From Amphiura filiformis (taxonomy: Eukaryota > Echinodermata > Ophiuroidea > Amphilepidida > Amphiuridae), in NCBI RefSeq assembly GCF_039555335.1, contig NC_092631.1:4989501-5053500 (forward strand): a stretch of DNA of 64,000 nucleotides. Reading direction: 5' to 3'. The notes under the pieces are model-generated. The model was not told the DNA's origin. It searched no databases and saw only the letters and a list, made by a program, of their open reading frames with translations. The translations under genes were made by a program, and so were the position numbers. This document shows positions 24,720 through 34,554 of the stretch, piece after piece (the stretch's first letter is position 1; every line of letters starts with the position of its first letter).

Positions 24720-25925
24720 TATTACTAGCGGTCACCCGTCTTTCGCGGTCAGGGTCTTTCGCGGTTGGTAAATTTTGTAAATTTTGTGTACATGGAAATG
24801 TTTTATTTAATGTGATTAATGGTATGAGAGGAGATTATCATTTAGAACTGAGAAGTATAATATTTAGTATCTTTTCCATATAAATCAATGGCTTGAAATT
24901 GCAATTAGATTATGTCTCGCCCCTGTGGGATGCTGGTCGCTCTGATATTTAAGATTTTTATGGATTTGTTTCTACAGTACTTTTTAGCCCATTTTGGACA
25001 AATTTGTTGTACCTTTTAGCTCATTTTTTATCATTTTCATCCAAGTTTGTCCCCCACCTTGAAATGTACCTTGCTGCCCTCGCCTCCTGCAAAAGTCCTG
25101 GCTACATCACTGAGCAGATGAACACCATTTTATTCACATCCCTCTTGGCCCCCTGTGGCCTGCTGGCTGATCTGATATTTTAGATTTCTATGCATTTGTT
25201 GTACTTTTTATTTGTTAGCCCATTTTGGATAATTTGTCGTACTCTTTAGCCCATTTGTGACAACCCCCCATGAAATTTTCCTCACCCCCCACCCCCACCC
25301 CCCCCTCTCTCTGAAAAAGTCCTGGCTACACCACTGTGCAGCTGAAACAATTTTAGTTACATTTCCTTACACTCTATTTCATATAAAGTTATGATCATAC
25401 CTGATCATACATTCCGGGCATACATTATGCTGATAACATTAAACATAGCACTACCACAAAGCAGAGTAGGCCTATTCATGGTGTGGTTTGGCAACCCTGA
25501 TTAATTTGTCCTTCACTCCATAAAAACACAGAATACATGGTAATGTTGATCAATTAGTTGAATAAACAATAGATGTTAATTGGGTTTCTACTGTGTCATG
25601 TAATAGTTGCTTCTACTGTGTCATGTAATAGTTGAGACTACAGGCATAATATCCTCACACCGATGACAGGATAGAAGGCCTAATTCAGGCTATGTCAACA
25701 TTAGTGTATTGTGTTGGCATGCAGGTGCGCTGCCACTGCCTTTGCCCTGCCTTTGAAACTAATTAACATAATTTGACACCCTTAACGTAAACAAAAACAA
25801 AATTGGACGTTTTATTGGGGTGCGGACAACTTTACTCTCATAGCGAAAAAATCCGTTTTCGAAATAATGTAAAAGCGTAGAAGTTTTTAGCCTTACCAAT
25901 TCGCCAAACTCAGTAATTTATTATA
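24720..25925. mobile_element. 1.2-kb block only in copy 2, with two diverged hAT-end repeats
   Basis: Copy 1 continues without this block (near 9575-9590). Inside, a unit of roughly 200 bp containing CCCCTGTGG...GATATTT...TTTTTAGCCCATTTTGGA and ending AAAGTCCTGGCTACAYCACTG occurs twice (about 24920-25120 and 25145-25345). The last motif reads as CAGTGRTGTAGCCAGGAC on the other strand, a hAT-like end. Overall boundaries are not clean. Confidence 0.5.
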
Positions 25926-27207
25926 GATTATTCATTACCTTTTATATACATAACAATGTATATTGCGAGGCACAGACATAAAAAACTTATAACATGAGAC
26001 ACAGAACTTACAAATTCTCTTTGAGTTGACAAATTTCAAAAAATTGTGAAAACTTGTGGGGATTTAAGAGATCAGAGAAAAGAAATATTGAATTATGAAT
26101 GGTTTATAAGTTTCAGTGAGCAATGACAGGTACAATAATTATACAGACATTTACATGAGGCGTATCAATAAATTTATGGTTTCCACTTTGAGATCATGCC
26201 AGAAAGTTTTTTGATGTCAACAATTAAAAGTTTTTGCATTTAGTTCCAAGTTTTAAGTTTTAAGATCCCAAGGAAAACATACCAGAAGTTTTTTCGTAAA
26301 TATTTTTATATGTGAAGATGTATGATTATGTAAAAATTAAATAATCTGAATCTGAATATACAAATTTGTATTTCCAAATAGATCATAAAAAGGATGGATT
26401 ATATGCATCAGTGATACACCCTGCCCAGGATTTTAACAAAAGAAGGCTAGCACAGGAAAGCTGCAGAATGACGCACACCTTCCTGTGTAAGGGAATTTCA
26501 ATATAAGCCCTTACTATAACTACAATTTTGCTCCAATAAGTGCCCAGGGCACTTTACAAAGTCATTTTGGGTGGGCGCTTATTTTTTACCTGGTTTACCT
26601 AATTTTTTCATAAGGGCTGTTTATTAGAGACAAATTTACCTACGTTATAATAGGGTCTCGAGACGTTCTAGTAGCTTTTCTGATGCAGTTTACAGTTTCT
26701 GATCGCAAGTTTACACAGGACTTCAAATCCTCAAGTTATTTCACTGTATCAATGTCCATCAGTCACTTCAACAAGAATGGTACCCTTTAGCAAATTGAAA
26801 ATACCCTGGGTGGGCACTTATTGGGGGTATGGGTGCTTATTGGAATGAATACGGTATTCATTGAACCCAAAATACATCATACATACAACTATAAATCACT
26901 CAAATTCTTGCTGATCATGCTCAGACCAGTGAATATAGATATAATTATTCTATTGATGAACTGACTTCACTTCACTTCACTTTACATCATTGATTGTTAT
27001 AATCATCAGTGTCTTGATGAATTGCAATCTCTTCCGATTTGATTTGGTGTTTAGGACAAAATATTTTCATAGGTACTGCTTGTCGAGTTGCTGTGTCCAT
27101 ATTTGGTAAAGAAATTGCAGATTGAAGCCAGTATCAACATATCCAGTGCACTCAAATTTTGCATTTTTAACTGTAGAACTGAACTGAGTACTGTATGGAC
27201 TTAAAAC

Positions 27208-28302
27208 ATGGATGCTGTTCAAAATACTAACACTTGTTTGGCAGCAGATAATATCATCAATGTAACTGATCCAGCTTTAGCAATGGAAAGGATTTTCTCT
27301 GTTTCAGATGTAGCTACCTACATACTTGCAATCCCTATCATTTGTGCCTTTGGCATATTTGGAAATGCTACCTTCTTGATATCGGTCTTGACAATTCCAG
27401 AAATGAAGAGTAGCTTGACTGCTTTTATGAGCAACTTAGCCATCACAGATATTTTATTTCTAGCATGGTTATGTATGTGGAGCAGTTTGGATTATTGGAC
27501 CACGGATGTAATCCATGATTATCTGCATAGTTCAAATATAGATTGTTATTTTCGTGTTCTATCTGTGGGCCTACCCTACTACGTGTCATTGGCATTTCTC
27601 ACAATGATTTCTGTGGAGAGATACCTCGCAATTTGCGCACCAATTAAACATTTCCTGATGAAGGGGGGAAGGCGTACATTGAAGATGATAATTGCAGCAT
27701 GGTTAGTTGGTTCAGCACTGAGTCTAGTACAAACATCTGGATTTAAAGTTCATCCAACCTGTTTCATTTGGCCTCCTGAAGAAGCATTCTCACATCTACC
27801 TGTTAATGTTGCATTTTGCAGAGAATATATTGTATTTCCACAAGTTCTCTCAACCTGTGTTTTTTTTAGTTGTTTTCTGATTAACAGCTTTATGTCAGTT
27901 AAAATTATTTTGGTTTTGGTGAACCGAAAACTTACGAACAATAATGAGCAAATGCAGTCAGCTAACATTCAAGTTACACGTACATTGGTTCTCAACAATA
28001 TACTCTTTTTCCTTTGTCAGTTGCCACGTCGATTTACATTATTGACTGAAATACTTGAAGGTGTGACTGACGTTAACTTTCTAAACATAGAACAACGTGA
28101 AGCAGCTTATAGCATAGGGTATATTTTTCTTCTGCTGAACTCTTGTATCAACCCAATCCTGTACGTCTGTTGCTGTCAACAATATCGTCACGCAATGCGC
28201 GATGCTCTCAAAAAGCTTTGCTGTCCTTGCTTATCTTCTCGCAGTCCCCGTGGAATTGAGACTGGTATGAGTATAATGAGTACAATAAGTGGACCACGCT
28301 AA
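27208..28302 (+). CDS. Class A (rhodopsin-family) G protein-coupled receptor, peptide-receptor type
   Basis: Intact intronless 364-codon receptor; it should sit in the plasma membrane and signal through heterotrimeric G proteins. The ligand is unknown. Seen: N-glycosylation motif NVT (18-20); helix 1 with GN (52-53); helix 2 LAITD with D81; C113 before helix 3 and C185 in loop 2 for the usual disulphide; ERY (137-139) in place of DRY; W165 in helix 4; P211 in helix 5; FFLCQLP (267-273) where CWxP is usual in helix 6; NPILY (315-319) in helix 7; then cysteines at 321-323 and 338-341 that could be palmitoylated. The overall pattern resembles neuropeptide receptors rather than amine receptors or opsins, but no close family can be named. 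The ATG follows CTTAAAAC directly; a 110-bp stretch found before the ATG of the sister copy is missing. A SINE lies 30 bp after the stop codon. Confidence 0.93.
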   Translation: MDAVQNTNTCLAADNIINVTDPALAMERIFSVSDVATYILAIPIICAFGIFGNATFLISVLTIPEMKSSLTAFMSNLAITDILFLAWLCMWSSLDYWTTDVIHDYLHSSNIDCYFRVLSVGLPYYVSLAFLTMISVERYLAICAPIKHFLMKGGRRTLKMIIAAWLVGSALSLVQTSGFKVHPTCFIWPPEEAFSHLPVNVAFCREYIVFPQVLSTCVFFSCFLINSFMSVKIILVLVNRKLTNNNEQMQSANIQVTRTLVLNNILFFLCQLPRRFTLLTEILEGVTDVNFLNIEQREAAYSIGYIFLLLNSCINPILYVCCCQQYRHAMRDALKKLCCPCLSSRSPRGIETGMSIMSTISGPR

Positions 28303-28331
28303 GATAACAGAAATCCTACTTGAATGTGAAA

Positions 28332-28710
28332 AAAAAGCACAGTGATTTATAGTGCACTACGCACAGGCACAACACCGAGACGTTTATCCACAAGCCTCAG
28401 CACACTTCACAGGTTGTCGCAGACCACTATGGCCCCATATCATTCCATAAACCATTAAACAACAATTCAGGGACTTTGCTGCCTCAAGAGAGCACACCCT
28501 AGACATTCCACATATAGTACCTTCGCAACCAGGATCAGCTCCCCAAGTTTCGTACGGGTTACAAAAAGACAAATTAGCAGAGAGTTCCTTGTCCAGGGGA
28601 ACTTCAAGCTAACTCAATTTTTTCACGAGAGCGTACTAGGCACAGCCAGGTTTCGAACCTGCCACCTCTCACACCATAGTCGAACGCCTTATCGATTGAG
28701 CTAACTTGAC
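28332..28710 (-). mobile_element. tRNA-derived SINE just downstream of the intact GPCR
   Basis: On the minus strand the head holds an A-box-like TAGCTCAATCGATAAGG (28687-28703) and a perfect B box GGTTCGAAACC (28649-28659), the split promoter of RNA polymerase III. The acceptor arms do not pair, so it is not a functional tRNA. The body contains GGGGAGCTGATCCTGGTTGC; the 3' part ends in GTGCACTATAAATCACTG, similar to tails shared with LINE families, followed by a T-run. TGAAA flanks both sides, and copy 1 has the uninterrupted site near 12331. The body may hold a conserved SINE central domain of the Deu type; this is a guess. Confidence 0.8.
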
Positions 28711-28839
28711 TGAAATAGATTACAGCAACACAAATGCCACCGGCAGATAGTGATGTACAATGTATAGATTCACATAAATGCTACATCCCCATCCAGCACT
28801 ACATCTTCAGCAAACCTATACTTTTATCAAACTTCAACA

Positions 28840-29588
28840 GAGAACAGTCAATGGAAAACTTGCAACTGTAAACTAGACTATGCACAGTTAAACTGATCTA
28901 CAGTATAATGGACAATGTATTCAGTCGTTACTAGTAAAATGTGTGTATGACAAACTGCACATAAAAGATTATAATGCCAGAATTATTTGGATGTTGTATA
29001 CTCTGATCAGCTCGTAATCGGCGAGACTCGTAACATTGTGAACTTAGAATAGCGTACAAACAACTTGGTGCACCACCTACATGTATCGCGCTTTACGTAT
29101 TGCTTTGACTGACGCACGCTTTTGTGAATTTACGCAGGCATATGTTGGGCCTTTATTGACGTGTGCAGTAACAAAACCCAAATAATTCTCGCCTATTTGG
29201 AGCTGATCTGTTTTCTGTAAAATGTAAAGTTGAACTGATCTAATAAATGGGTATAGAAAAACACTACACATTATAGATTATAATGCCAGAATTATTTGAA
29301 TGTTGTAACTTACAACCTTTTAGCTCTCTGTTAATTTGTCAGCATTGATTTACTGTGTTTTCCATTCTCTACTCTAAGTCTGTGATTTTTAATCTACACT
29401 ATGTAAAGTTAAAATGATCTATGGACAATGAATTTAGTAGTATCTAGTAAATTTGTGCATAAGACCAATATATTAAAATGTCAGAATGATTTGAAGGTTG
29501 TACCTTTAAGCTGTCTGTCATTTTGTCGATGATTTGAAGTTGACTGTGCAGCAGTGCACTGAGCACCAAAGAAAAAACAAATAACCTT
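28840..29588. repeat. GPCR-flank repeats, partly scrambled
   Basis: Several partial repeats of AGTTAAACTGATCTA...GGACAATGTATT and CAGAATTATTTGAATGTTG (about 28880, 29220, 29400) follow the receptor copy. The CAGTGCACTG box occurs near 29548. No coding sequence was found. Confidence 0.6.
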
Positions 29589-29953
29589 AAGGGTAGACGA
29601 GGTATTGTTGGTCAAAGCAACCTAAAAATCGATTTTCATTATCTAGATCAATATGTTATTGAAAATTAACAACTTGATGTTTTGCAAAAGTTCATTCTAC
29701 AAATCGTATACTTTGCAAACTTGCTTAATTTATTGTTGTTAATGAGTTATGTACGTTTTACAAAAGTGTTGTTGTTTCAGCCCTCTCTACAACGTAACTC
29801 AAGAACCACAGCACCTATAAAAGTATATCTGTGATATTTAAATTCTTCTACACGCTCGCTATGAATTGAGCAATGCAGTTTTTGCCAAAGCTCACTACCA
29901 TTCGTAAGATGCTGTGAACTACCAAATCGCAACAGTTTAAAATAATTAATAAC
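29589..29953. repeat. 365-bp dispersed repeat, copy A
   Basis: Begins at GGGTAGACGAGGTATTGTTGG and ends near AATAATTAATAACCTTAAGG. It is near-identical to 54046-54421. It interrupts a GPCR-flank block, with AATAACCTTAAGGG on both sides, consistent with insertion and a target duplication of up to 14 bp. The element class is unknown. Confidence 0.75.
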
Positions 29954-31684
29954 CTTAAGGGAATTATTTATCCTTTACAAATTGGTTAAAAAGTGAATAA
30001 GTTGCAAGAAAATGATTTGTAATAAAAAATATATATTCTGTAGTAAATATTTATAATATAACAAAAGCACATGTATAAAAATGTTATTGTGTTTAAATCT
30101 TTAGTAAACTTCTAAACATTATCAAACTTGAACAGAGAACTGTCAACATAGCTTAACCCTAAAGAAGATCTATTGAAGAAATTCATGTAATAGAGCATAA
30201 TAGTTGAATTCTTTGATACGAATATAGCACCATTTTATATTATATCACCATAGATATGTATATAATTCAGTAGTACATGTGTATAATATAATAATAGCAG
30301 TTCTGTATAGTAATGTCAAAGTTATCAAATCTTCTAAACTTCTAAACAGAATAGCTTGTCACTAAGATCTATTGAACTTTGAAGCAATTCATTTAATTGA
30401 ACATAATAGTATAATTCTTTAATATGAATGTTGCACCATTTATGTACTATTTAACCATAGATGAAGCACTTGTAAGTAAATCAAATAAGACTATAAGATT
30501 TGCCACATTTACAGTATAGTAATCTACTTACCACACAATACAACTGATCATGAAGCTATAAGTCTACTATTAGCTTCATGAACTGAATAAAAGCTACATG
30601 TATTAAGAACATCTGAAAAATGCAACATGCTACTTATGTGTATGGGATACTGAGACATTTTTTTCTTATTTTCGAAGCCCACAGCTTTTTAGCTTTCTTA
30701 GCCTAAAGAATAATTGCATGGGCATTTGCAATGTTAGCATTTCTACAGGGCTTTTGTTTATAAGATGTTGATAGCAAACTTATTTATAACAAGATATTTG
30801 CCATTGTGCATTTATTTTGGTAAACACAAGCAAATAACAATTCATAATCATAAACAAGTGAATTATTTTTCATTTTCAGTTTATAGTTACTTATTATGAA
30901 GAGCGGTTTGTTAGAATAATTGAATCACATATGCAATATGCATATAATACTGCACTTTCAAGTAAAAGATAATAATGAATGTAAGTGCACTAAATCTAAT
31001 GATTAGGTCAACTGTTACAAAATAAGCAAAATTCTGCTTGAAAAAAATTAGTTGTATTAAGGTCTAAACTAAAATGACAAGTTTTCTATTTTCTAAAAGT
31101 CACATTTCATGTTCTTTTCCATTTTCTAAAACTTGTAGATTCTATGAAAATTAAGGTTTTAGAAACATGATGTAAAAATCCAATATGGTGACTGTCATTA
31201 TTATCGTAAGATTGTGGTACCAAAAAGAAAAACAGCAAAATTAAGACCACTAATTGGCCCTGGGCAAGTAAATAAAGGAATTGAAGAAAATGTCAGTAAA
31301 AGATGGGGTTTGCTTGGGCCTTTTACTGAATGGACATTAAAAATAGCCAAAATTTTAGGTGCAGAAATCAGCTTAATTTGGGAATTATGTTTGATGTTTT
31401 CTGTGTTTTCTGTTTTCTACTCCAATTCTGTGATTTTACATTAAACTTGCTACTTTAATTTAGACTCTGTAAAATTAAACTCATCTATAATGGACAATGT
31501 ATTCAGTAGTATCTAGTAAATGTATGCATACTCTCCACATTATATATGAAATGTCACAATTATTTGAATGTTGTACCTTTTTCAGTTCTGTATTTTGTTG
31601 GTGATTTGAAGTGGACTGTGCAACAGAACACTGACCACCAAACAAAAATGTTGTGGGAATTGTTTCTCCTTTGCAAATTGGTAA
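29954..31684. repeat. Further diverged GPCR-flank copies
   Basis: Blocks near 29960-30240, 30290-30500 and 31160-31684 repeat the same flank modules (CAAAGAAAGTGATTTGTAATA, TCTAAACATTATCAAACTTG, the CCATAGATGAAGCACTTGTAAG site, and ACCRAAAAGAAAAACAGC). Between about 30770 and 31160 nothing is recognised. The series implies several rounds of local duplication, without receptor coding sequence here. Confidence 0.6.
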
Positions 31685-32017
31685 TACCGTATTTTGTCAA
31701 ATAAACGCCCCCGGGGGCGTTACATTTTCCAAACAGGGGGCGTTTATTCAAGGTCAATTTTAGAACAATAATTAGGTAAACTTACAACTCACGCTAAAAT
31801 GACGAACTATGAACTAGAAACACTGACTTCTGGTTCACTTCCGGGTTTCCAATCCAGATTTTCGCCAAAAAGTGACGCTATTATCGACCATGTGTGCAAC
31901 TTGGTAAGCTTACTACACAAGATAGCATGGAAATATCAGCATTTTTGAAACATCTTGGTTGAAAAAAGTGGTGGGGGCGATTATTTGAGGGGGGCGGCTA
32001 TTTGACGAAATACGGTA
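31685..32017. mobile_element. MITE with TACCGTATTTTGTCAAATAA termini
   Basis: The ends TACCGTATTTTGTCAAATA and its imperfect complement TATTTGACGAAATACGGTA bound 333 bp, with G/C-rich subterminal GGGGGCG blocks. It splits a GPCR-flank copy (CAAATTGGTAA / TTGCATT). The flank sharing is TA or TAA. Confidence 0.8.
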
Positions 32018-32640
32018 ATTGCATTAAAAAGTGCATTTGCAAAAGAAAGTAATTTGTAATATTTGTAACAAAAATATATGTCAGCAGTACATGTGTATAA
32101 TATAACAATAGCAGTATAAAAATGTAAAAGTTATCAAATCTTCTAAACTTCTAAACATTATCAAACTTATTAAAACAGAATAGCTTGTCACAAAGATCTA
32201 TTGAAGCAATTGCACATAATAGTTTAATAACTCTTTGATATGAATGTTGCACCATTTTTTATGTACTAATTAACCATATTTGGTCGCCAAAAGGTGCTGG
32301 ATTCACTATACTTCAAGAAATTTTTTCCAAGCCCATCCCCCATGTCAAAAAGAAATCAACTGACTGTGCAGCAGTGCACAGAGCACCAAAAAAAAAAAAA
32401 CCTTAAAGAAATTATTTAACATATGCACATTAGTAAAGAAAGTGATTTGTACCAAAATATTCTTCAGTAGTAAATATGTATAATATAATAAAAGCACATA
32501 ACATGCATAAACAAGCAGCTTCTTGAACCACAAGTCTCACCTGCTTTCGCGACCGCCTGCTTCCGTAATTACTTTTGGTACAAAAATAGGGCGGTTCATA
32601 ACCGCAAGATCCCCCTGGCTGGCCGACACCTTGGGGGCTG
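32018..32640. repeat. End of the GPCR-flank series
   Basis: Flank motifs continue to about 32300, and a last weak copy (GACTGTGCAGCAGTGCAC...AATAAAAGCACATAACATG) occurs at 32360-32510. From 32530 a different sequence begins. Confidence 0.5.
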
Positions 32641-33005
32641 TACCTTGGGGGTCATAAATATTTTAAACATGTTTACAATGTCATAAGGAACATTCCTGAT
32701 GAATTTGAGTTTGATTGGTCCAACTTTAAAATTTGACCTTTGACCCCTACCTTTGGGGTCATATTTTAAACATGTTTAGAATGTTGTAAGGATCATTCAA
32801 GATCATTTGAGCTTGATTAGACCAATTTGGAAATTTGACCTTTGACCCATATTGAACCCTAAACTTTGACCTTTGGGGTCATAAATGTTTTTAACATGTT
32901 TAGAATGTCGTAAGTCACATTCCTGTTGAATTTGAACTTCATTGGACCAACATTTAATTTGACATTTGACCCCTAAATTTTTACCTTTGGGGTCATAAAT
33001 ATATT
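32640..33005. repeat. Degenerate minisatellite with TTTGACCTTTGACCC cores
   Basis: Three to four units of about 105 bp, each with GGGGTCATAAAT, TTTAAACATGTTTAGAATGT and TTTGACCTTTGACCC. On the minus strand GGGTCAAAGGTCA fits a direct repeat of AGGTCA half-sites with 1-bp spacing. Cores lie near 32736, 32837 and 32957. Confidence 0.75.
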
Positions 33006-34079
33006 TGTGAGATCCTTTCACATCCTGGGGTGTGTGTGTACAATTGTGTGTGTAATACCCTCTGGTATTTTGGCGTATTTAATGGTAGATTGGATAACAA
33101 TACCCAAATCAAATAGACTATACAAACAAGCTTAATGGATTATAGATATAGGAGAACCTCAACATTATGAGGATGTCTCATAGTCTGATTTAAAGCCTGA
33201 TATTACGGGGCCTCAACCTTAAATGCAGGATCCCCCCAGTCTTCAGAACCTTTAAAGTAGTCATTTTTGTAAAAATCCATGAATAATGAATATCTTGTTT
33301 TACTATTCATTTGCATATAGTGAAATCTTTTCAAGTTACTTTTGCTGATAGGATGTTGTGTAATGGCTGTGCCCAAGTCCAGTATGGTGGATTTTATCAA
33401 TTTATAAATAAGGAATATAGCTGCCAAAAGGTAAGTGCTGAATTCAAGTCATCTGCAGTACAGATGAGGTGATGTGAGTAGTGTCTAACCGATATGATCG
33501 GTAAAATAATAATCGGCCTGATTTTGACCTTATCGGTCTCTGAAAAATTCTTATTGTTTACCGATTTCCTATACCGATTTCAATAGTGTTGTAGTTTGAG
33601 TCAAATCTGTTAAAAATACATTATTACTGATCGTCAGAAGCCAAGAATAAATAAAAGTTGATGTCATCAGACAACATTTTATCAGTAAAATGGTTTAAAT
33701 GTTGTTCCTAATTTACTAATTGGGTCAATTTCCTAGACGTTGGCGTTTTATTTGATCCTCTCTACATTGCATCAACATTCCACCAAATTAATAAAATAAT
33801 CCCAGTTCAGTTATTGCAGCAAATTTTAAAATACAATAATCCCGGTTCAGTTATAGCACAAGCGTTAGTGTATCCTTGTATGATTTTTATGTAATCACAA
33901 TGCTGATGATGATTGACGAATTCTGAGCTGAAATACTCGATCGCGCACGCGAGGTGCATGCTCCTCCGGTTTTTGAGTCGTTTGCCACGTGGCAGATGCC
34001 CCTGATCATCGCAGGAATTCCCTTATTCTCACACGGTTGAAAAGTAATCATATGCTGTCACCTTAAGCATGTCAATGTG
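33006..34079. other. Intergenic DNA; possible hAT remnant at 33485-33590
   Basis: No gene seen. GTGTCTAACCGATATGATCGG with further CCGAT motifs up to 33590 resembles the end of a decayed DNA transposon, but no second end was found. Confidence 0.35.
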
Positions 34080-34258
34080 CTATTCCAGTTGAAATCCATA
34101 ACCCCCTTATACGGAAGGCATAACATCTTCCACACAGGAGGTGTAGATTCCAAATGGGATTACCAGCATGGGTTACTCTATTTGACATCTACACCCCCCA
34201 GTGTGGAAGATTTTAGGTCATATCTTTCACACAAGGTATGGATTTCAACTGGAATAGC
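34080..34258. mobile_element. MITE with 22-bp perfect inverted ends
   Basis: GCTATTCCAGTTGAAATCCATA at the left is exactly inverted at the right end of this 179-bp element, and the interior pairs further (AACATCTTCCACAC against its complement). Same family as 22806-23082. A decayed relative lies at 34756-34940 in the next intron. Confidence 0.85.
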
Positions 34259-34554
34259 TTCATAGATGAATTCCTTATCTGTGTTTACATGTATCACTGC
34301 TACAATGTATTATCCAACACATTCCTTACAAAAATGAGTCAAGTATCTCAGTGCTCATCCTACACAAACATATCGCCAAAAACTGCTTTTGTTGCAAACC
34401 CCCATATATCAGTGATTTTTTTTTGATGATTTTTTGATGTGGTCTCAAAATTGGGCAAGTGGATGATAAAGGGGTTTTACAACAAAGCTCTTCATGCTAT
34501 TACACATACCTCTGTATGCAGAATCTACTGTGTCCATTGCGAAAACAAAATAGG

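Larger units (their letters stand above)
20728..28860. repeat. Receptor-locus segmental duplicate, copy 2
   Basis: Collinear with 6729-12470 in direct orientation. Small substitutions and larger indels separate the copies, so this is not a simple assembly echo. It carries the intact receptor. Extra material here: the hAT element at 21443, a segment at 22372-23181, a 1.2-kb block at 24720-25920 and a SINE at 28332. Confidence 0.85.

Noticed and set aside
28638..28710. A tRNA gene on the minus strand
   Set aside because: A and B boxes are present, but the acceptor arms do not pair and a SINE body follows; absent from the duplicate locus. Called a SINE instead.
6640..28860. The receptor duplication being only uncollapsed haplotypes
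   Set aside because: The copies are in direct tandem order with different insertions and strongly differing 3' receptor halves, which fits paralogues better; long reads would still be the firm test.
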